This document shows, piece after piece, positions 1 through 10,878 of a stretch of 64,000 bases of DNA. Under the pieces are notes generated by a model, which searched no databases, was not told the DNA's origin, and was given only the letters and a program-made list of their open reading frames with translations. Positions within the stretch are counted from its first letter, which is position 1, and every line of letters begins with the position of its first letter. The position numbers and the translations under genes were made by a program. Where the stretch lies: the NCBI GenBank assembly GCA_028554645.1, contig JAQOOI010000080.1, positions 1,674,001-1,738,000 of the forward strand, read 5' to 3'. The stretch comes from Omphalotus guepiniiformis (taxonomy: Eukaryota > Basidiomycota > Agaricomycetes > Agaricales > Omphalotaceae).

Positions 1-336
1 GGTCTCTTGGGAACCGGCCCTGCAACGAGGCAAACTGTATCGATCGGTCCGATCAACACTCGAAAAGATAAGATAAGATAGTAAACGCTCTGCCAAGAAA
101 TTCCTGTACTTTTTGAGTCTTTTGACGCTCAACGTTCAACCTGCGCTCAACTCAGACTGTGGCACGATGCAAGCTCACGCTCGTCTCAATAAACAGCTCA
201 GGAAATTTACAAAGCTCTCGTTCAAAGAATCTACATAACAAATAAAAAAAGAAACGACAAATTGTACATGAGGCTTATGCGTACGCGCCACTATACCACG
301 GTCACCGAGGCAACGTGTTTACTAACAATGGGTTGA
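1..336. other. Gene-free left edge
   Basis: I see no supported coding region here. The stretch begins at the window edge and ends at the stop codon of the acetoacetyl-CoA synthetase gene, so it should hold the 3' untranslated region of that minus-strand gene and perhaps the flank of a neighbour outside the window. There is a short GATAA-type repeat near position 67-80 but nothing I can call a gene. Confidence 0.5.
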
Positions 337-3241
337 TTACTTAGCTTTTTCAACTTCGTTGCGCAGCAAGTTTCCGATGTCCGCGTAAAACTGAAGACAT
401 TGTGGGTTCGACAGTGTTGAAGGATTTACAGTCGACAATGGTGCTCCGTTAATTATCTGCATCGTAGATTAGTACGGCGCACTTGATACTCATCGCATTT
501 CACGCACCTTCTTCACCAGCACTTCCACGCGCTTTCCGTTCAGGGTATAGGGAATCTCATCCACTTGAATTATCTTTGCCGAGATCGGATGAATTTGGCA
601 TTGAAGAAATTTGGGAGTCGCTTACCCGGGTGGGAACATGTCTTGGAGTTCGTCTTAAGCGTATTTCCGCTCTGATGGCCTGTTCCAGTGCGGCAGAGAG
701 TACCTGGCCAGGAGATAATTTCACGAAGAGAATGACCCGCTCATCAGTTCCACCGTCGATGCTCTGGCCCACAGCCAGACAGTCATCTATAGACTCTGCG
801 AAATGCGCATCGATCACGTCATATAGCTCAGCAGACCCAAACCGTATGCCTCCGGGATTCCTATACAGACAGAAACGAATTAGATGAATGAGAGATGAGA
901 AAACGCTTTGCATACAGTACGCCATCTGACCGCCCCAACATGACTATTCCTCCACCATTACCGTCCCTCGAACGTGTGATGATGATATGGTCACCATGAT
1001 CTGCTGACAATCAGCGTCTATCCTGTTCAGGAGATATTGCGACTAACACCAGACACCGTCAAACTCTGAAAAGTAAGCCTGTTCATATCTCATCTGCGCG
1101 GATTTTACCGCGTCTTCCGTTCCAAAGCCAGCGAGCGGCCAGAAGCCGGCCGGCATGCAAGGGAACGGTCTCACACACACAAGCTCGCCAGGCTGATCAG
1201 GCGGGTTTTGGGTCCCGTTGGAGTCGAAGCTCTCAATAGCCATTCCCAACATGCGACATTGGATCTCGCCACGATAGACAGGCAAGGCAGAACACATTCC
1301 CGCGAAAAGGGAGCATACGTCAGTGCCCCCTGCAAGGTGTCTCAGCGAGGCCGGCCTACCATCAAGTACTCACGGACCTGTGATTGAGCCAAGAAGGACA
1401 CTTGGATGTATGTGCTCATAGACATAGTCAAACAACTGAGGAGCCAACGGAGACCCAGTAGAATAAATATGCCGCAAAGTATGCAACGAATGGTGTTCTC
1501 GTGGCCTGTATTTTTTCTGAAGAGAAGCTTAGATATAACACCGTTGAACAAACTTTGCAACACGCACGGAGAGGTGATCAATATATTTAGCACTCGTACC
1601 AAAAAGGGTGATCCCTAGTTCATCTACCATATTCCAGAGGAAAGCAGGATCTCGGAGCGGGCTTCCATCTAACAAGCGACAAGATGCATAAGCGCTCTTT
1701 TGAGCGATGAATGACCGAGCATACCGTATAGCACGAGAGTGCAGCTTGACGCTAAAGCGCTTACGAGGAAATTCCACATCATCCAGCCCCTGTAGAGTTC
1801 AGGTCAGTTCGGAGCGACAGCATCGCCAATGATTTGGGGACAGACGTGGTTGTATAATAAAAGAATACATCACTTGGTTTGATGTCTCCGCAGATAGCAA
1901 ATTCCTTACGGGCTTGTAACAGCATCCCTCCAACTCTGTGAACTATTGGTCTGGCGCAGACCTCAGTTCAGTGTAAACAGGTGCGAAGACAAATCATACA
2001 CTTACTTTGGACGACCTGCCTCTTGTTCGAAGCGTTGCTCACGAACGGACAGAAGTCAGAGAACGTTCTTACCAGTTGTGCCCGAGCTGAACAGAATCCA
2101 GAGGGGATCATTGAAGGATCCTCGATGCCATTTAATTTCACCCTGTTCCGTACGACCAAGCTTTGCTTCTGCACCGAGTTCCAAAAAGTTTTCCCAAGAG
2201 ACCCAATCCGTGTCCCAATTGACTATATTGTGTGCTTGATGACCCGTTTTTATGACAATAACCTTAGGGTTACTCGTAGTAATCTTGGACAGACCAGACG
2301 TAAGCACATGGAGCTTGCTGAGGTGATCATGGACTTTGGCGTTATATCTGAACGGATTCGTAAGTGTATGCGCTCCGACGGTCCAGGGTAGGCGTTGTCA
2401 CATACACTACAGCATCGACAGCAAAAATGAAACTCGGTTGAACTTGTTCAAACCTGAAGTGATTATCAGAGAAAACTCTACGCGCAGCATAATTATCTCC
2501 TACCGTTCTTGCACGCCATCAGGCCCAAAGTCAGCGGCTGCGCTTACCCAAATGCCTCCAAGAGCAGTGGTTGCAAGGCATACCGCAACATTTTCCTTTA
2601 AGTACAGAGAGAATGATCAGTCAATATCCTTTAAGCAGCACCATTGGGGCTTTGATACGAATTTGAAATTAAAGGGACTGACAATGCAATTCGAGGAGTA
2701 CGAAGCGACGCGATCACCATGTTTCATTCCAGCTCGCAGTAAGCCGGAGACCAGATCTGCTACTAGAATGTACAGCTCGGCGTATGTACAGCGTCGTAAC
2801 GGAGGCTTGGCATCTTCCAAAGTCGGTTCGGCTAGATAGATAGATACAAGAATTGAGAACACGTTGGTGGCAAAGTCATTGTCGAGACAAACTAGCTTGA
2901 ATGAGAGCGATATGACTTGCTGATCTATTTTGAAGCATATTCTCTGCCCAATTGACTTGTGCATCAGAGAACCAAGGGACGTTATCTGAAGGTTTCGCAT
3001 CTCTGTCAACAACATGATTACCCTTGTGACCGACTATATGCGTTTCGTCCCAAACAGAATCCCAGAAGCTATCTATATGCGTAGTCGACCAGGTATAGAG
3101 GTCAAGATAAGAGGTCAAAGCAAGGCCATATTTCTGGTTGACACGACCAAGAAAACGATAAACAGCGGTGTCCTCGGCATTTGAGGGTCGATAGAGCGGC
3201 TGTGAGGGTGCAATCGGCGGCGACAACGAAGGGCTGTCCAT
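337..3241 (-). CDS. Acetoacetyl-CoA synthetase (multi-exon)
   Basis: Adenylate-forming ligase expected to activate acetoacetate with ATP and CoA in the cytosol, giving acetoacetyl-CoA for sterol and lipid synthesis. Spliced translation shows family landmarks in order: an N-terminal segment with WAENML, the GGIWVSAAADFGPDG region, the AMP-binding P-loop ILFSSGTTG followed by RPKPIVHR, then TTTGWMMWNFL, and a C-terminal NGKRVEVLVKK lysine region. The last exon follows a short intron and ends in LLRNEVEKAK with its stop at 337-339. At least eight short introns are needed, and each restores frame between conserved blocks, so the gene looks intact. The start at 3241 is the first ATG before the conserved YRPSN...DTAVYRFL segment. 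A general acetyl-CoA synthetase is less likely because the N-terminus and the DFGPDG block are typical of acetoacetyl-CoA synthetases. Confidence 0.93.
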
Positions 3242-3472
3242 CCGAAATACTTGTGCGAAGGAGTTGGGGTAGGTATATGCAAAAAAGCTTGGCAGAGCGT
3301 AAAAGCGACTTGAAGGAGCTTGAAGGTGACGATAGTAGAGAAGGATTCCCAGTTACCGGGCCAAGAATGCACAGATTTATCCAACTTGAGAAGACCTCCG
3401 CAGGTATATCACACCGGTAGATGTTACGAGTTATACAATTACTGGGAGAGTCAGACGGAGGATTACTGGATG

Positions 3473-3478
3473 CACGTG
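3473..3478. promoter_or_regulatory. CACGTG palindrome (E-box-like)
   Basis: A perfect CACGTG in the divergent promoter of acetoacetyl-CoA synthetase and the small gene at 3698. CACGTG is the classical core bound by bHLH factors such as Cbf1 and Pho4 in fungi. Binding here is inferred. Confidence 0.5.
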
Positions 3479-3551
3479 TGAAATGAGCTGAATTAGGAAG
3501 GAGTCAACTCAATAGAAATGCCTGACTCAGAGCCTTCTTTCTTTGACTCCA

Positions 3552-3559
3552 TATATAAA
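3552..3559 (+). promoter_or_regulatory. TATA box, TATATAAA
   Basis: TATATAAA about 140 bp upstream of the ATG at 3698. It is followed by a pyrimidine-rich leader (CTCTCTCTTACTC) just before the start codon, which is the usual layout of a highly expressed or inducible fungal promoter. Confidence 0.55.
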
Positions 3560-3697
3560 AAGTGGCACGTTTAGACCACAGCCAAGCGCTTCCTGTGTGG
3601 ATCCATTCATTCATCTCACAGCTGTTTTCCTTCTTATAAAGGCACAAGTGCATCGAACAACTCTCTCTTACTCAACTATCAACTCTCGCCCCTTCCA

Positions 3698-4304
3698 ATG
3701 GATAGATTTCTTGCTCCTCATACACCTGAAGCCGTCGCTCATTCCCATATATCGTGCGTTGACAACTTTTTTCTTCATGACGCGTTACTCACTTTGGCTC
3801 AGCGAAAACATATTCGGTTGGGACTCGAATCACCCTTCTATCGATGAAGCTCTTATTGCAGGGTGTGCTTCTTATGCTGCGTTCGACCGCTACTTGAGCG
3901 GCGCGGACCTGTTCATTCTACCTCGCACCCGCACTGAGCTTGAAAGCATCCTGTGCGTCCGGTTTTTACTCCTTCTCCGTGCCGTTCGCTGTTTTGACTC
4001 GCTTTATCAATTTTACAGAAGGCGGTATGCTTACGATGGAATTCACAACACTATCGCCAAAAGTCGCTCGACATTGCAAACAGGGGGATACAGTCGAGTA
4101 GGAAAAATTTCTCCGAGTTGTTAAAATTTCATCCCGAGCGCTGACTCGACTCCACAGGTATGCCACCTCGCGGAGAAGTCCATTCGCGATGTTCTCAATA
4201 CAGCCGACAACGCATCTATCCTTCTGTCACTTCACTGTACTTCGACTGATGCCAGCAGTCGTGATCTGAACCAAGGGCCACCCTGGTCTATTCCGACAAA
4301 GTGA
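3698..4304 (+). CDS. Small hypothetical protein, unrecognised
   Basis: I do not recognise this protein. Three short introns give one open product of about 142 residues: exon 1 starts MDRFLAPHTPEAVAHSHIS, the second contains ENIFGWDSNHPSIDEAL and LPRTRTELESIL, the third RRYAYDGIHNTIAKSRSTL, and the last CHLAEKSIRDVL, ending WSIPTK. The last intron has a CTGAC branch point and a CACAG acceptor; the one at about 3953-4018 has a GTGCGT donor and a TTTACAG acceptor. There is no signal peptide or membrane segment. A TATA box and pyrimidine-rich leader precede it. Support is splice logic plus promoter signals only, with no recognised homology. If the first intron is not used, translation could instead begin in frame at MTRYSLWL near 3779. 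Confidence 0.5.
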
Positions 4305-4623
4305 TTTCCCGTCTTGTGCCATGATATTTACGTGTTCTTTTCTTGCACTCTCTTTACCGTCCCATCGCTTTACCTGTATTGTCTGAGCATAAAGTAATAG
4401 TAGCCTTGTACAAATTGTAGCTTCGATTAGTTCGTCCCGAATTGAAAAAACTGTAGATCAGCCTCTTCCATGGAGACAGGGGGAAATATTACCTTTTATA
4501 GAAGTGTATATACGCGCCTGTCACGATCGAACGTGCGTTGTGACGATCGTCACGTAACTCCTCTAGAGTATGGGTGAGCTGCAGTGCTTGAGCATTGGCT
4601 AAGGGGTGCTTGTACTTGCAACC
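4305..4623. other. Intergenic region upstream of endopolyphosphatase
   Basis: A 319-bp tandem intergenic stretch. It contains the 3' end of the upstream small gene, a TATATA stretch at about 4507-4512 and a 14-bp perfect palindrome at 4540-4553. No coding sequence is evident. Confidence 0.5.
4540..4553. promoter_or_regulatory. 14-bp perfect palindrome upstream of PPN1-like gene
   Basis: GTGACGATCGTCAC is its own reverse complement and lies about 70 bp before the endopolyphosphatase ATG at 4624. A related TCACGATCGA lies at 4521-4530. A dimeric DNA-binding protein could use it. The factor is unknown. Confidence 0.45.
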
Positions 4624-7122
4624 ATGCTGTCCTCCAGCATCCTGCTTTATGTCGCTCTCTCTGCATCTTTCGTTACAGCGGCGCCTGGACAGGCTGTACT
4701 CCAGGTGCCAGCTACTAGTATGTCTTTTCAGGTTCTACAAAGTAATTACGTCCTTACCGTTCGCAGAACCGCGACAGCTTCGAGGCAGATTCTTGCAGAT
4801 CACAGATATCCACCCAGACCCGTACTACACCCAACACGCCTCCATATCAAAGGCATGTCATAGGAAGAAACCAAAGAAGAAAAAGAAACGCGCTGGTTTT
4901 TATGGCACACCCTATTCGTAGGTCTTGTGTCCCATATCAGATGAAGACCCTGTGCTTAAGATCGCATGTGGCTGGTGACAGAGACTGCGATTCGCCCTTC
5001 AGTCTCACCAATTTTACTTTGGACTTCCTGGACGAGAAATGGGCGTCAGAAATCGACTTTGTCATATGTTGGTGGTGCCGTCTTGTTTAACGTCATTGAA
5101 CTCTCTTATCTTACTGGCCCCGCATTGAATAGGGACGGGTGACAATGCCAGGCAAGTAGTTTGCTTGTTCACTGGCTCAACGCTTATGGTGAAGATAGGC
5201 ACGATAATGACCGCAAGCTGCCGAGGACAACGAACGAAATATACGATCTTAATCGTGCAGTAGCAAGGAAGATGGAAAAGGTATTCACGAGTAAGGGCAT
5301 CCCCGTTGTCCCCAGTCTCGGTGAGTGGTACGTGTTTAGGATTTTAGACAGGCTGACATCCCCATTCGTAGGAAATAACGATGTTTGGCGTTAGTAATAA
5401 GTTCCATCTCTTGCCTACTCGGAAATCTGACGCAGCTCTTAGCGCATAACATTCTGGCACCAGGTAGTTGTTTCTCTATATATTCTCGTTAACCTGCTCA
5501 ATACATGTAGGCCCCAACTCGATTACGAGCGAGTTCTCTTCGTAAGTCTGTTTTCCTGTGCGTCGCGTCATCACCTGCTCACACCATGAATAGGATATGG
5601 AAATCATTTATACCATTCTACTATCACCAAGTGTTCCAGCGCGGAGCATACTATTCAGTTGAGGTCGTACCTGATGCCCTCGCTGTCATCAGCCTCAATA
5701 CAATGTACTTTTACGACTCCAATAAAGGTTGATCCTCAACTCCCTGTCTCTGTGAAAACAATCTGACGGTCGCAGCCGTCGGTGGCTGTAGTTTCAGTGA
5801 TCCCGGGGATCCCGGGAATCTTCAATTCGACTGGCTCGAGGTACAGCTCAAACTTTACCGAGATCGTGGAATGCAGGTAAGTGGTGTTATTGATCGTCAG
5901 TGAACTAGTTTCTCAACCTTGTTATCACAGGTCTGGTTAACAGGTACGAAGTCGTTCAACCTCGATACCATGTGAAAATATCGATTTCTTTGCACATTTT
6001 AATTAAGGTCATGTTCCGCCCTCCCGAGGGAACTACTTCCCCGAATGTGTGGGTATCGTTCAGTTTTCGAAGCTGATGAATGTAAAAATACTAATAGTAT
6101 CACAGTATGTTCGCTACGTTGAATTGGCATTGAGATTTCAGGACACTAGTGCGCTGATTGGTCGCGCGTTGACTCTATGAACACTGATTTGTTTCTCTGA
6201 AGTTGTAGGACATTTATATGGAGTGAGTGTTTACCCACCATCGTCGCCAGCAGCTTATTGATCGTTTCCTTCAGCACATGAACGCAGATCATGTAGGTTT
6301 CTCGGAGCCCTATGTAGTAGGATCGTGGTTGACTTGTTACGGCAGTTTTTCTTTGTCGAGGCGGTCGACCTGGAATTAGATCTTGGCGATCAGGATACAG
6401 TCGAAGACTCTTCATACGGTGATCTCTGTGATGCTCTCTTGGACGACTTTGGTTCGCTACCGAAATCGAAAAAGACTGATCTTGGTAATTATGCGGTCAT
6501 CAACGTGTCCCCGCCTGTTGTCCCCAATCCGTACCTGCCTACTTTCAGGATCTTCGCATATAATGTCTCCGGGGCAGAAGACATGCTAAACGACAATGGA
6601 GATGCTAAGAAGAAGAAAAAGAAGAAGAAAGAACGTACGCCTGGACACGACCATGGAGAACACGGCAACAAGAAGACGCTCTGCAAGAAAAAACCATATC
6701 GCGACAGCTGGAAGTGCAACTTGAACCAACCCTGGTTCTCTGATGCCGAAGCGCCATCGAGGAGCAACCAGTTGTGGACTCCCCTAGGCTATGCCCAGGT
6801 AAGCGCTTGAACACAGGCGACACGAGATTGAGACTGACAGGAGAAACAGTACTATATTCCAGACTTGTTTAAATCAAGCAAGAAAGATGAACCGCATTTC
6901 AAACTGGAATACACGACACTGCCTGGAGAGATGTTGCAATCACTGCTACCACAGTCAGAGCTACCAAAGACGCTGGTGAATGGGAGCAAAGAGGTGCCAT
7001 ATGAAATGGAAGATCTGACGATAGGGTCATGGGTCGAACTTGCACGACGACTGGGAGATTTGAAAGAGAAAAAGCTACGTAAACGGTTTCGAAATTACAT
7101 GTACCTGGGAGGGGCAGAGTAA
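4624..7122 (+). CDS. PPN1: Endopolyphosphatase (PPN1 family)
   Basis: Metallophosphoesterase that cuts inorganic polyphosphate internally; in yeast it is a vacuolar glycoprotein. The product begins with a hydrophobic leader (LLYVALSASFVTAAP), then GRFLQITDIHPDPYY (first metal site), ACHR...AGFYG, DCDSP, FVIWTGDNARHDND, GNNDVWPHN (GNHD-like), AVGGCSFSDPG and VWLTGHVPP. A long C-terminal part contains CNLNQPWFSDAE and TPLGYAQYY. One intron must have a GC donor (5152-5198) to join the codons of the GDNARHDND motif. Two lysine runs are notable: one right after ACHR near the N-terminus and an eight-lysine run at about 6608-6631. No break was found. The start is the ATG at 4624, directly before the leader peptide. 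Confidence 0.93.
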
Positions 7123-7441
7123 AATAAAGATATTGTGATGAATGATCGTGGGAGGAGAGAGTGAACACAGGAAGCGTGCTTGTCGTTGTTACCTTGACGA
7201 TTGTATACCACCCTTGGTGATCTGGTAACTAGTTGCCTTTCTTCCAACTCCGTTAATCCTCCACTCTCCGTTAGTATCATCATCTCCAAAGACTCTCCAC
7301 AGACAGAGTCTTGCCTATTTCTTTTTTTTCTTTTTTTCTTTCTTTTCCTCTTCGTTTCTCTCTTTGAGGTCACCCTCAACAGTCGATCCTTGCTCCTTTG
7401 CCATCTCACGGCTGGTCCGCTTCCCAATCTCTCATTCAAAC
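7123..7441. other. Promoter and leader of the RFX gene
   Basis: A 319-bp tandem intergenic region. Its right half is a strong pyrimidine tract (about 7316-7365, almost only C and T on the plus strand), a common core-promoter or 5' leader feature of well-expressed fungal genes. I see no coding sequence. Confidence 0.5.
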
Positions 7442-10400
7442 ATGGCCGCCGTCAACATGCAGATGATGTCCGCCAACATGCCTCTCGACTTTCTTCCTCT
7501 TCATTCTCACTCCAGGTCCAACTCTGTCTCTTCATCTTCTACTCATTCATCCAGCTCCAGGCCTCACTCTTCTCAGGGCGGTCTTTCCAGGATGCAGCAC
7601 GGAATCGGTCCTTCTGCAGACGATATCTATCGCGCTACTTATCATCTAGGTCAACACAATAACATTCTCCACGGTGACCCTGTGCGAATTTCTTCTCTTT
7701 CTCCTTTTTTGTCATTTCTGATCTGTATGCATCCTCAGTCTCCACCCAACCACAACATCACTAATCCTGCGCTGAAGAACCATCTTCGTCCCAGTCACAT
7801 CCGCGCAGCTCGTGCAGCCGCTTCTCCATATCCTCGCGATACCGACAGCGTTCATTCTTCTTCCAGCGAAACTGAGGATATTGCCATGTTTCTCGGTAAT
7901 CCGCCCCCTGAATACCACAACATGAACATGTTCGCTGGTGCTACTCACACCACCATGGCTCCAAGTCAGGAGGCTCTTCACGCCGCAGGTGCTTTTGGCA
8001 GGATGACCCTCAATAACGATCAGGCTTTGGAGAAGTTGGCTGCCAATGTTCGTGCCGCCACGACCACTAGCGCTTCAGATAGGGCGAAGCAGATTTTCGT
8101 TCAGGCTTGGTGCGTTCCTCGTAGTGCTCTTCTTGTGCTTACACTCATACCCCCCCCTTCTCTGTCGTTTCAGGCTGACAGCCAATTATGCTCCCTATCC
8201 AGACGGGAATGTGCCTAGACAGGGTCTCTACTTCTCTTACCGTCGAGTCTGTGACCAGTACGGCATTCCTCACATCAACACGGCCACGCTGGGCAAGGCT
8301 ATTCGTTTGTGTTTCCCAACCATCAAAACACGGCGCCTCGGAGTGAGGGGGAACAGTAAATATCATTGTAAGCAATCCTGTTCCTTCATTCATCACGTTC
8401 TAGATGTTCTCATCAAAAATTACTGGATAGATTGTGGTATACGTCCAGCGACTTCGGCTGAAGCCGAGTGGCTCCAAGATTATATTCATAAATCCAACAA
8501 TCATGCGGGACAGCCTTCAGTGAATGCAGCTCGCGTAGCGCACGAGCAATCAGAGGCTTCTCACAGGAGTGAAGAAAGATCTGACGAGGACGATGATGGC
8601 GATGACTCGGAGGGTGCCCAATCAGCAGCAGGCGGATCCAAGAGAAATTCCCTGACACTCTCCGGAGACGTGAAAGGACCTGTCTTCTCACAGGACTTGA
8701 GCGATAAAACACCTACCGCAGCTACATTACTCTCACAGGTCCAATCTTCTCAGCGACCTCCGGGTACTTTCCCTCCCCAAGCATCTATTCGCCGTCATAA
8801 TCCGCAGGCTGAACCCGGTCTCACAGTTCAATCGCAGTCCTCTCCATCTGGCAGCAACTCTGTTCCATACCTCGCGTCACAGCAGACCTTGTCCGTTCAT
8901 CAATTTCCACACTTCCCCTCCATTGAAGAGGCTGTGGGCGCCAATTCTACATCTCCGCACAGCATTGCGGCCAGAGAAGTTTGGGGATGGTTCCAAGATC
9001 ATCTTGACCTATTGCTGGAAAACGTTAGATCGTTCCGTTTTGATCAGTTCGAGATCAATCTCAGAACGTTCTGGTCCAACTTGGGCGGGAACCATAGAGA
9101 GGTTGTTCATGCGCCTGCTATCGCCGGTCTTATGGCGAAGGCTGATGCTATCGTGTACGATGTAAGTATATTGTTCCGCGCTGCCATCGCATACGTGGCA
9201 TGCTAACCAGAATTCAACAGGAAATTCTGGAAATACTCCGATCTCAGATGTTGTCGCCAATTCCTTCGGCATCATTAGCTAATCTTCGTCAATTCGCAAA
9301 CAAGATGGAGAAGATTCTTCTGGTGGCACTCAATGATTATGGCAATACTTTTGTGGAACCCAAGGTTGAGTTGGGTGCAAGATTTGGGCATCTCGTCTGT
9401 GAGTGGTTTCGGGACCTTGAAAGCATTAACTATCGTTGAACATCTGTACAGTGCGATTCTTGGATATCTACCAGGTGACTCAAGCCTTGAACACCGTCCT
9501 CACGAATCAAAAGCAATTGTCGGAGATGCGCCGCTCATGGCAGAAGGTAGACTTTGAATCCGTGCGAAACCAATCAGCCCTAGTATGCAACTGCCGCCAT
9601 GAAGACTTGGTCCAACTGCTAGAGGTTGAGTTTGTAACTCTGATGGATAGCCTGTCCAAGAGTAATGAGCCCGTGAGGGAAGTCATGACGTGGGCCGATA
9701 AATGTTGTGAACGGCTGATGGGAAGCAGCCGTGCTAATCATAGCGGTGAAGAGAGGAGCACAATGAGTTCGCGGAGCGTTCTCATCCGCTGGGGTTATGT
9801 AACCAGTCAAGTCATGAGAGACTTGGTAAGTAACACACTTTCTTTTAAACTGTTGGCGTGGCGTACTGATGGGCAATCGTAGACGATCCGTAGTGATCCA
9901 GCTTTTGGTGCTTTCCAAATTTTGAAATTGTTCTTAGAGTGAGTACAATACGATTCCTGACACTATTATGTTCTCTAAATCACCGTGTCTTTGAAGCGAT
10001 TGGATCGCAGTTAATGTACTTCGGAGCGTGGCACTTTCCACTAATTCAGTAGCAGCATCGGTAGAGCCGGTGATGCAGCAACAATTCTTTTCATTGTCAC
10101 CCATGGCGGGACAAGAGAACTTCAATGCCATGGACGTTCGCCCACAGCAGTTAATGGCCAATACCCCTACGACGTCAAGCATGCTTGCCGCCCTTCAAAA
10201 CGATCCTTTTCCAGCGGGCGCTCTAGACCCATCTGCGTCGACATTTAATTCGGACGCGTACGGTTCTCTTTCCTATATGGACGCATCCTCGACGCAAGAC
10301 AGCTCCTTACAGAATGTCCATTCCACAGATCTTTCCTTCCCTGACTTCTCCGGCCCAGGAAACGGCTTTGATGTTTCTGGTGCATTCCCTCAAGAAATGG

Positions 10401-10468
10401 GGATGTCTGGATCCACCGCCACTCCTGGGAGCGATTCGGACAAACCTGATGCTGTGAAAACGGAGTAG
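7442..10468 (+). CDS. RFX-family transcription factor
   Basis: Winged-helix DNA-binding regulator; fungal RFX proteins (Crt1/Rfx1, Sak1) act in DNA-damage, cell-cycle or differentiation control. The N-terminus is Ser/His-rich and disordered. The RFX domain spans exons around 8060-8450 and shows AWLTANYAPYPDGNVPRQ, YFSYRRVCDQYGI, TLGKAIRLCFPTIKTRRLG and RGNSKYHYCGIRP; an intron splits the Tyr codon of the last block. An acidic Ser-rich linker with DEDDDGDDSE follows, then the conserved C-terminal part (VWGWFQDHLDLLLENVRSF, MLSPIPSASLANLRQFANK, LEVEFVTLMDSLSKS) typical of RFX dimerisation regions, and a Ser/Asp-rich tail ending DAVKTE. The start at 7442 has an AAACATGG context after a pyrimidine-rich leader. 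Confidence 0.92.
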
Positions 10469-10878
10469 CGAACTTGTGTCTAATTGAGAGATAAATGGAG
10501 ACCTTCACATTCTAGTATTTTGCTTTGGGCCGTTGCAACTGTTTAATTGTTTTGAATTATGCCTTGCCAATTCTGACTTTTCTTTGCGATTACATATAAT
10601 CGTTCTTCCTTGTATCACTTATTCAATTTGTTTTCGAAACATATATTTGGTCTCTTCACGCTCCTTAATTGTGTAGTACGCCGTTTGTTATCGATATCTA
10701 TATATATATCCTGTTGTCGCTCTCCATTTCTCTGTGCTCCATATTTTGCTTGAAATGATTATAATACGAGGGGTGACATATAAAGATTTAGATGAATAGA
10801 CCAGACTACTAGCACAATTACATGCAGTCCGCCTTTTTGTAAAGATCTACTCTTTGCAGGTATACTCGTCTCTTCGTC
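10469..10878. other. Convergent intergenic region (3' ends)
   Basis: A 410-bp tail-to-tail gap between the RFX gene and Bfr1. It is AT-rich, with a TATATATAT stretch at about 10700. It should hold both 3' untranslated regions and polyadenylation signals. No gene seen. Confidence 0.5.

Larger units (their letters stand above)
3242..3697. other. Divergent intergenic region
   Basis: A 456-bp head-to-head region between acetoacetyl-CoA synthetase on the minus strand and a small gene on the plus strand. It holds one CACGTG palindrome and a consensus TATA box, both listed separately. I found no convincing coding sequence in it. Confidence 0.6.

Noticed and set aside
483..887. Plus-strand open frame over the end of acetoacetyl-CoA synthetase
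   Set aside because: The minus strand encodes the conserved C-terminal region here; the plus frame is a shadow.
6600..6640. Frameshift in the endopolyphosphatase at the lysine run
   Set aside because: The frame is the same on both sides and continues into conserved C-terminal blocks.
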